Source: Mesobacillus sp. S13 (GTDB lineage Bacteria; Bacillota; Bacilli; Bacillales; Cytobacillaceae). From it: a DNA stretch of 64,000 nucleotides. The DNA lies in assembly GCF_020422885.1 (NCBI RefSeq), contig NZ_CP084622.1:3863001-3927000 (forward strand). The letters are read 5' to 3'. The translations under genes were made by a program, and so were the position numbers. The notes under the pieces were generated by a model. The model had not been told where the DNA came from, did not search any database, and saw only the letters and a list, made by a program, of their open reading frames with translations. Below, in pieces: positions 60,647 through 64,000 of the stretch (its first letter is position 1; each line of letters opens with the position of its first letter).

Positions 60647-60655
60647 TAATAGTTT

Positions 60656-60880
60656 TCAAACTACATAATCTTCAGTTAATTTATTACAAGCATTTGATAG
60701 ATTTTGCAAACATTCCATCCTTAGTTTCTCGTCGCAGATAAAATCGTTCCGAAGCTCTTCTTCTAGCTTCCTTTGAATTTGCTGGATTTCTTCCCGGAAT
60801 TTCTCGCGTTTTTCGATTTCAGTTAAGTGAAATTCAATTTCCTGTTCAAAATACTCTACCGTCCCAAATAAAACAGTCAA
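60656..60880 (-). CDS. Small coiled-coil protein downstream of a c-di-GMP riboswitch
   Basis: 74 aa from TTG 60880, which has GGTGGAGG five bases upstream; a GTG at 60892 is also in frame. The chain is helical and acidic (EYFEQEIEFHLTEIEKREKF, then IQQIQRKLEEELRND). Not recognised. It is the first gene after the GEMM-I riboswitch and its leader terminator on the same strand, so it is probably controlled by cyclic di-GMP. Confidence 0.7.
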   Translation of the reverse strand: MTVLFGTVEYFEQEIEFHLTEIEKREKFREEIQQIQRKLEEELRNDFICDEKLRMECLQNLSNACNKLTEDYVV

Positions 60881-61054
60881 TGATTCCTCCACCTTCCATT
60901 CTTTTTTTGAATACCTTTACCAAAAAACCAAACCTGCCAAAAGAATTATTTTTATTAGTCCTGTCAAGTATCTTAAGTATTATTTATCCTCTATCGCGTG
61001 ATGCAAACGTGAAATCGACACCTTTTTGCATTATTATGCCATTATCAACAGTCA

Positions 61055-61088
61055 AAATAAAAAAATCCTCCAAAAGGACGGCGGATTT
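61055..61088 (-). terminator. Leader terminator of the c-di-GMP riboswitch
   Basis: On the minus strand, AAATCCGCC-GTCCTTTT-GGAGGATTT (8 of 9 pairs) followed by TTTTATTTTG. It lies 63 nt after the aptamer. Confidence 0.8.
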
Positions 61089-61151
61089 CATACGTCAAAT
61101 AGTCTTTCATAACCATTTGCCTACAATTGGTTTTATCATCCGTTCTTTTTT

Positions 61152-61223
61152 GGCAACCCGACGATCATAGCTAAATGGCCTTAGACTCGTGGCTTTGCGT
61201 CCTCACCTTTCGATAAGTTTGCC
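61152..61223 (-). promoter_or_regulatory. Cyclic di-GMP-I (GEMM-I) riboswitch
   Basis: Read on the minus strand it has the GEMM-I pattern: GGCAAAC at the start, CGAAA tetraloop side, GGACGCAAAGCCAC, GTCTAAGG, then ATGATCGTCGGGTTGCC; GGCAA pairs with TTGCC to form P1. The GACGCAAAGCC and CGGGTTGCC segments are the most conserved parts of the family. With the promoter upstream and terminator downstream it is a complete regulatory leader. Confidence 0.92.
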
Positions 61224-61241
61224 TTTTTCAGTTCTACTTAA

Positions 61242-61270
61242 AATATAAAACTTTAGAACCATCATTTCAA
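61242..61270 (-). promoter_or_regulatory. Promoter of the c-di-GMP riboswitch transcript
   Basis: On the minus strand, TTGAAA (61270-61265), a 17-nt spacer and TATATT (61247-61242); each hexamer matches the sigma-A consensus at 5 of 6 positions. Start near 61235, about 12 nt before the aptamer. Confidence 0.75.
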
Positions 61271-61442
61271 CAAGTTTCGCCATTTTTTTACAAGGATGAG
61301 TCTATTTTCCTATTAAATATTCATTTTGTGTGCAGAATTCGATTGTTTTCACACTGTAATATCTCCGCAATCTCTATGTAAAATTCTATTGCTAGAATGA
61401 AGGGAAGAAGCTTTATTACAGGCGAATGGCAGGAGGATCCTT
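61271..61442. other. Intergenic region upstream of the plus-strand coiled-coil gene
   Basis: AT-rich stretch with no recognised gene; GGCAGGAGGATCC just before 61443 is the RBS of the next gene. A plus-strand frame at 60880-61170 has no RBS or codon bias and crosses the riboswitch leader, so it was not called. Confidence 0.5.
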
Positions 61443-61787
61443 ATGGAACAGCATGTTAAGAAGTCGCTAGATGAATGGAAAGCAGAAATTGAAGAAATTC
61501 TTAAAGAGATTGATGCGGAGTATGAAGAAGTAAAGAATGAACTAAAAGTGTATACATATAAATTCAACATCACCAAGCAGGTTGTCCAGTCAACAGTGAA
61601 CCCCGACTTGAACAGAAAAATCCGCGAATTGTACCATCAGCCATTTGAAGAGAAATTTAATGATTTGAAAGAATATATCAAGGAACTGGAAGAGAAAAAG
61701 CGTGTCTTCCAAATGTTCACCGATAAAATCGACAAAGTAACGGAAAAAGAAGATACAGCGCCTTTTGCAGTTGCGCAATCGGACTAA
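61443..61787 (+). CDS. Coiled-coil protein of unknown function
   Basis: A 114-aa protein, helical (VKKSLDEWKAEIEEILKEID; FNDLKEYIKELEEKKRVFQM) with a polar middle. RBS AGGAGGATCC. Not recognised. It is divergent from the c-di-GMP-controlled coiled-coil gene about 0.5 kb away. Confidence 0.7.
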   Translation: MEQHVKKSLDEWKAEIEEILKEIDAEYEEVKNELKVYTYKFNITKQVVQSTVNPDLNRKIRELYHQPFEEKFNDLKEYIKELEEKKRVFQMFTDKIDKVTEKEDTAPFAVAQSD

Positions 61788-61792
61788 TTAGA

Positions 61793-61832
61793 GAAGCCTG
61801 GCTGATTAATCGAAATCTCAGCCAGGCTTTTG
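61793..61832. terminator. Bidirectional terminator between the coiled-coil gene and nadE
   Basis: AAGCCTGGCTGA-TTAATCGAAATC-TCAGCCAGGCTT with TTG on one side and TTCTCT on the other; a near-perfect 12-bp stem between convergent genes. Confidence 0.85.
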
Positions 61833-61838
61833 TTATGC

Positions 61839-62660
61839 TCACTTCTTCCACCATGAATCAAACATGGATGCCGGCGTATGCCGTTTATGCTCTGAAGCAA
61901 GATATCTGCCCTCAATCTTGGCTGCAGCTGCTTCGTCGATCTGCTTTCCTTCAAGATAGTCATCAATTACTTCATAACTCACTCCAAGCTCGGTTTCATC
62001 TGATTGGAGCGGCTTATTGTCAAGAAGATCGGCAGTAGGTTCCTTCAGGTACAGTCTTGGTTCTGCGTTCAATGCCTTCAGCAGCTCCCTGCCCTGGCGC
62101 TTGTTGAGACCCGATAACGGCAGCAAATCAGCACCGCCATCTCCGTACTTTGTAAAGAATCCAGTCACAGCCTCGGCAGCATGGTCTGTCCCGATCACTA
62201 GCAAGCCATCCTGTCCCGCAATGGCATACTGAGTAATCATCCTCATCCTTGCCTTCGCGTTCCCCTTGTTAAAGTCCGTCATTCGATCACCAATCGCTTC
62301 CTCGAACTGTGTATTGAAGGTATCAACCGCAGGCTGGATATTGAAGGTGATGGTTTGATCAGGCTTAATGAAGTCCAGTGCTTTCTGTGCATCTTCCTCG
62401 TCTTTTTGTACAGCATATGGAAGTCTGACAGCCACGAATTTGGCGTCCTTGCCTTCTGATCGCAATTCCTCTGCAGCCAGCTGCGCCAACCTTCCAGCCA
62501 AAGTGGAGTCCTGGCCGCCACTGATTCCTAAGACGTATCCTTTTGCCCTTGAAGCAAGCAAATATTCTTTTAAAAATTGCTTTCTTTTCTTGATTTCCTC
62601 TTGGGGATCAATATTGGGACGAACATCCAATGCTTCTATAATCTGTTTTTGCAAGCTCAT
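61839..62660 (-). CDS. nadE: Ammonia-dependent NAD+ synthetase
   Basis: 273 aa from [27 protein letters not shown]-loop [18 protein letters not shown] (N-type ATP pyrophosphatase motif SGGxDS), and [29 protein letters not shown]. It amidates nicotinate adenine dinucleotide with ammonia, the last step of NAD synthesis. Length equals B. subtilis NadE. Confidence 0.97.
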   Translation of the reverse strand: MSLQKQIIEALDVRPNIDPQEEIKKRKQFLKEYLLASRAKGYVLGISGGQDSTLAGRLAQLAAEELRSEGKDAKFVAVRLPYAVQKDEEDAQKALDFIKPDQTITFNIQPAVDTFNTQFEEAIGDRMTDFNKGNAKARMRMITQYAIAGQDGLLVIGTDHAAEAVTGFFTKYGDGGADLLPLSGLNKRQGRELLKALNAEPRLYLKEPTADLLDNKPLQSDETELGVSYEVIDDYLEGKQIDEAAAAKIEGRYLASEHKRHTPASMFDSWWKK

Positions 62661-62935
62661 ATTAAACCTCCTAAACACTATTACTAATCACCATGCTCTT
62701 CGCTCACTCAATTTGGTAAAAGGTTTTGCGAGAACACTATTATCAAAAAGCATATCCCTAAAAAAGTCCAAAGTCCAGATTTTGGTCAGGGAATCTAACA
62801 TACCAATTTACAAGTTGAAATCCACATGTACTATTTTACCCATTCACTCTCTGTACGTAACATTTTGTTCGCCAGTATTTTTTTGCTAGACTATAACTTA
62901 GACTAAAAATGCTAATCAAATTGGAGGCATTCATT
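62661..62935. other. Intergenic region between nadE and the lactonase gene
   Basis: No gene or hairpin of note. TTGGAGGCATTCATT is the RBS of the lactonase gene. A divergent promoter pair must lie here, but no -35/-10 was clear. Confidence 0.4.
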
Positions 62936-63991
62936 ATGGCAACCCATGATACATTCAAAGGCTATTTTGGTACATATACAAAAGGGGACAGCGAGGGCAT
63001 CTACTCTTTTACCCTTGATAGAGTGAGTGGCAAGATTCTGGACGTAGAACCAGCAGCAACCCTGGAAAACCCTACTTACCTGACAGTCAGTGACGACAAT
63101 CGCTTTCTTTATGCTGTCGCAAAGGAAGGCGGCACTGGAGGTGTGGCATCCTTCGGTATCGTGGAATCCGGAAAGCTATCTTACATCAATTCGCAGCTTG
63201 CGCCAGGAGCTTCACCCTGCCATGTTAGCGTGAACAAGGAAAACAGCCAGCTTTTATCTGCTAATTACCATAAAGGATCTGCTGATTCCTACCTGTTGAA
63301 CTCAGAAACTGGCAGTATTGAAGAAGTCTTATCCAGCGCGGTGCATGAAGGCTCAGGACCTGATGAGCGCCAGGAAAAAGCGCACACCCATTATGCGGGC
63401 TTCACCCCGGACGGCAACTATGCAGCAGTAGTCGACCTTGGCATCGACCAGTTGATAACCTATAGCCTGGATAATGGCCAGCTGATTGAGAAGAGTGTAC
63501 TGCATATTGCACCAGGAAGCGGTCCAAGACATCTTGTTTTTCACCCTAACCACAAGATTGCCTTTTTGATGACAGAATTCAGCTCTGAGGTTCTCGTTTT
63601 AAAGTACAATTCAGAAGACGGCAGCTTCGAACAGCTACAGGCAATTTCCACCCTGCCTTCAGATTTTACCGAAAACAACCAGGGAAGCGCCATCCATATT
63701 TCCTCTGATGGGAAATACGTCTACGCAGCCAATCGAGGCCATGACAGTATTGCGATTTTCAAGGTGGATCCAGAATGCTTCCAGCTTGAGTTTGTCGAGC
63801 ATACGTCAACAGAAGGACACTGGCCAAGGGATTTTGTTCTCGACCCGAGCGAGAAATTCCTGATTGCGACGAACCAGAATTCCAGCAATGTCGTACTCTA
63901 TGCCCGTGACGCAGAAACAGGCAAATTGACTTTGCTGCAGTCTGATGTGAAGGTTCCAGATCCGGTCTGTGTAAAATTTTTGAATTACTAA
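62936..63991 (+). CDS. pgl: Lactonase-family protein (6-phosphogluconolactonase-like)
   Basis: 351 aa from MATHDTFKGYFGTYTKGD, RBS TTGGAGG. Seven-bladed propeller pattern with repeated ...GSGPRHLVFHPN, GKYVYAANRGHDSIAIF and HWPRDFVLDPSEKFLIATNQN, as in YkgB. It hydrolyses 6-phosphogluconolactone in the pentose phosphate pathway, if the family assignment holds. The gene ends inside the window. Confidence 0.9.
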   Translation: MATHDTFKGYFGTYTKGDSEGIYSFTLDRVSGKILDVEPAATLENPTYLTVSDDNRFLYAVAKEGGTGGVASFGIVESGKLSYINSQLAPGASPCHVSVNKENSQLLSANYHKGSADSYLLNSETGSIEEVLSSAVHEGSGPDERQEKAHTHYAGFTPDGNYAAVVDLGIDQLITYSLDNGQLIEKSVLHIAPGSGPRHLVFHPNHKIAFLMTEFSSEVLVLKYNSEDGSFEQLQAISTLPSDFTENNQGSAIHISSDGKYVYAANRGHDSIAIFKVDPECFQLEFVEHTSTEGHWPRDFVLDPSEKFLIATNQNSSNVVLYARDAETGKLTLLQSDVKVPDPVCVKFLNY

Positions 63992-64000
63992 AAAGCTACT

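Noticed and set aside
60880..61170. 96-aa plus-strand ORF
   Set aside because: It overlaps the riboswitch leader and terminator on the other strand, has no RBS and looks non-protein-like (Ser/Lys/Ile runs).

Overview
The window is a piece of a Bacillaceae chromosome (Bacillus/Mesobacillus-like). This rests on the host genes: ribD behind an FMN riboswitch, csoR, dacC, a PerR-boxed catalase, a catDE/catR/azoreductase cluster, dps, the amiE-nagZ-namZ muropeptide recycling operon, nadE and a YkgB-type lactonase. RBSs are strong (AGGAGG-like) and GTG/TTG starts are common. No rRNA, tRNA or CRISPR was seen.

Region 1 (1-1081) is the 5' part of ribD on the minus strand with its FMN (RFN) riboswitch and leader terminator. 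Region 2 (1071-39683, about 38.6 kb) is an apparently complete siphovirus-type prophage. From left to right it has a conjugation-like cassette (M23 peptidase, VirB2-like protein, Replic_Relax protein, FtsK/SpoIIIE translocase), a small plus-strand mini-operon, lysis genes (amidase, holin, XhlA-like), the tail and baseplate module (with a hexapeptide acyltransferase moron and an M14-peptidase tail protein), and the head and packaging module (HK97 type, P27 TerS, HNH). Then come a run of many very small early genes, replication and recombination genes (C5 methyltransferase, ERCC4 nuclease, D5 primase/helicase with iterons, DUF669, ERF), the cro/cI-like immunity switch, and a large serine integrase at the right end.

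The main observation concerns the integration site. An 11-bp direct repeat (core, 1071-1081 and 39673-39683) bounds the element, and this core is the 5' strand of the ribD FMN riboswitch. The native riboswitch promoter and the outer P1 nucleotides now lie at the right end, 38.6 kb from the aptamer. The prophage has therefore split a riboswitch from its promoter while regenerating the aptamer and antiterminator strand.

Region 3 (39.7-64 kb) is host chromosome: csoR, a small membrane protein, dacC, an IS256-family element inserted in a tandem hairpin array, a NERD protein, a LysM/SleB hydrolase, katA, the electrophile-stress cluster (azoR, FMN reductase, catE, catD, catR), dps, the muropeptide recycling operon, a HIT protein, DinB and DoxX proteins, MazG-like and coiled-coil proteins, a c-di-GMP-I riboswitch in front of a small coiled-coil gene, nadE and a lactonase. 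Three unrelated intergenic repeat arrays occur here. Each has strictly periodic 52- or 53-bp units, and each unit carries an inverted repeat.
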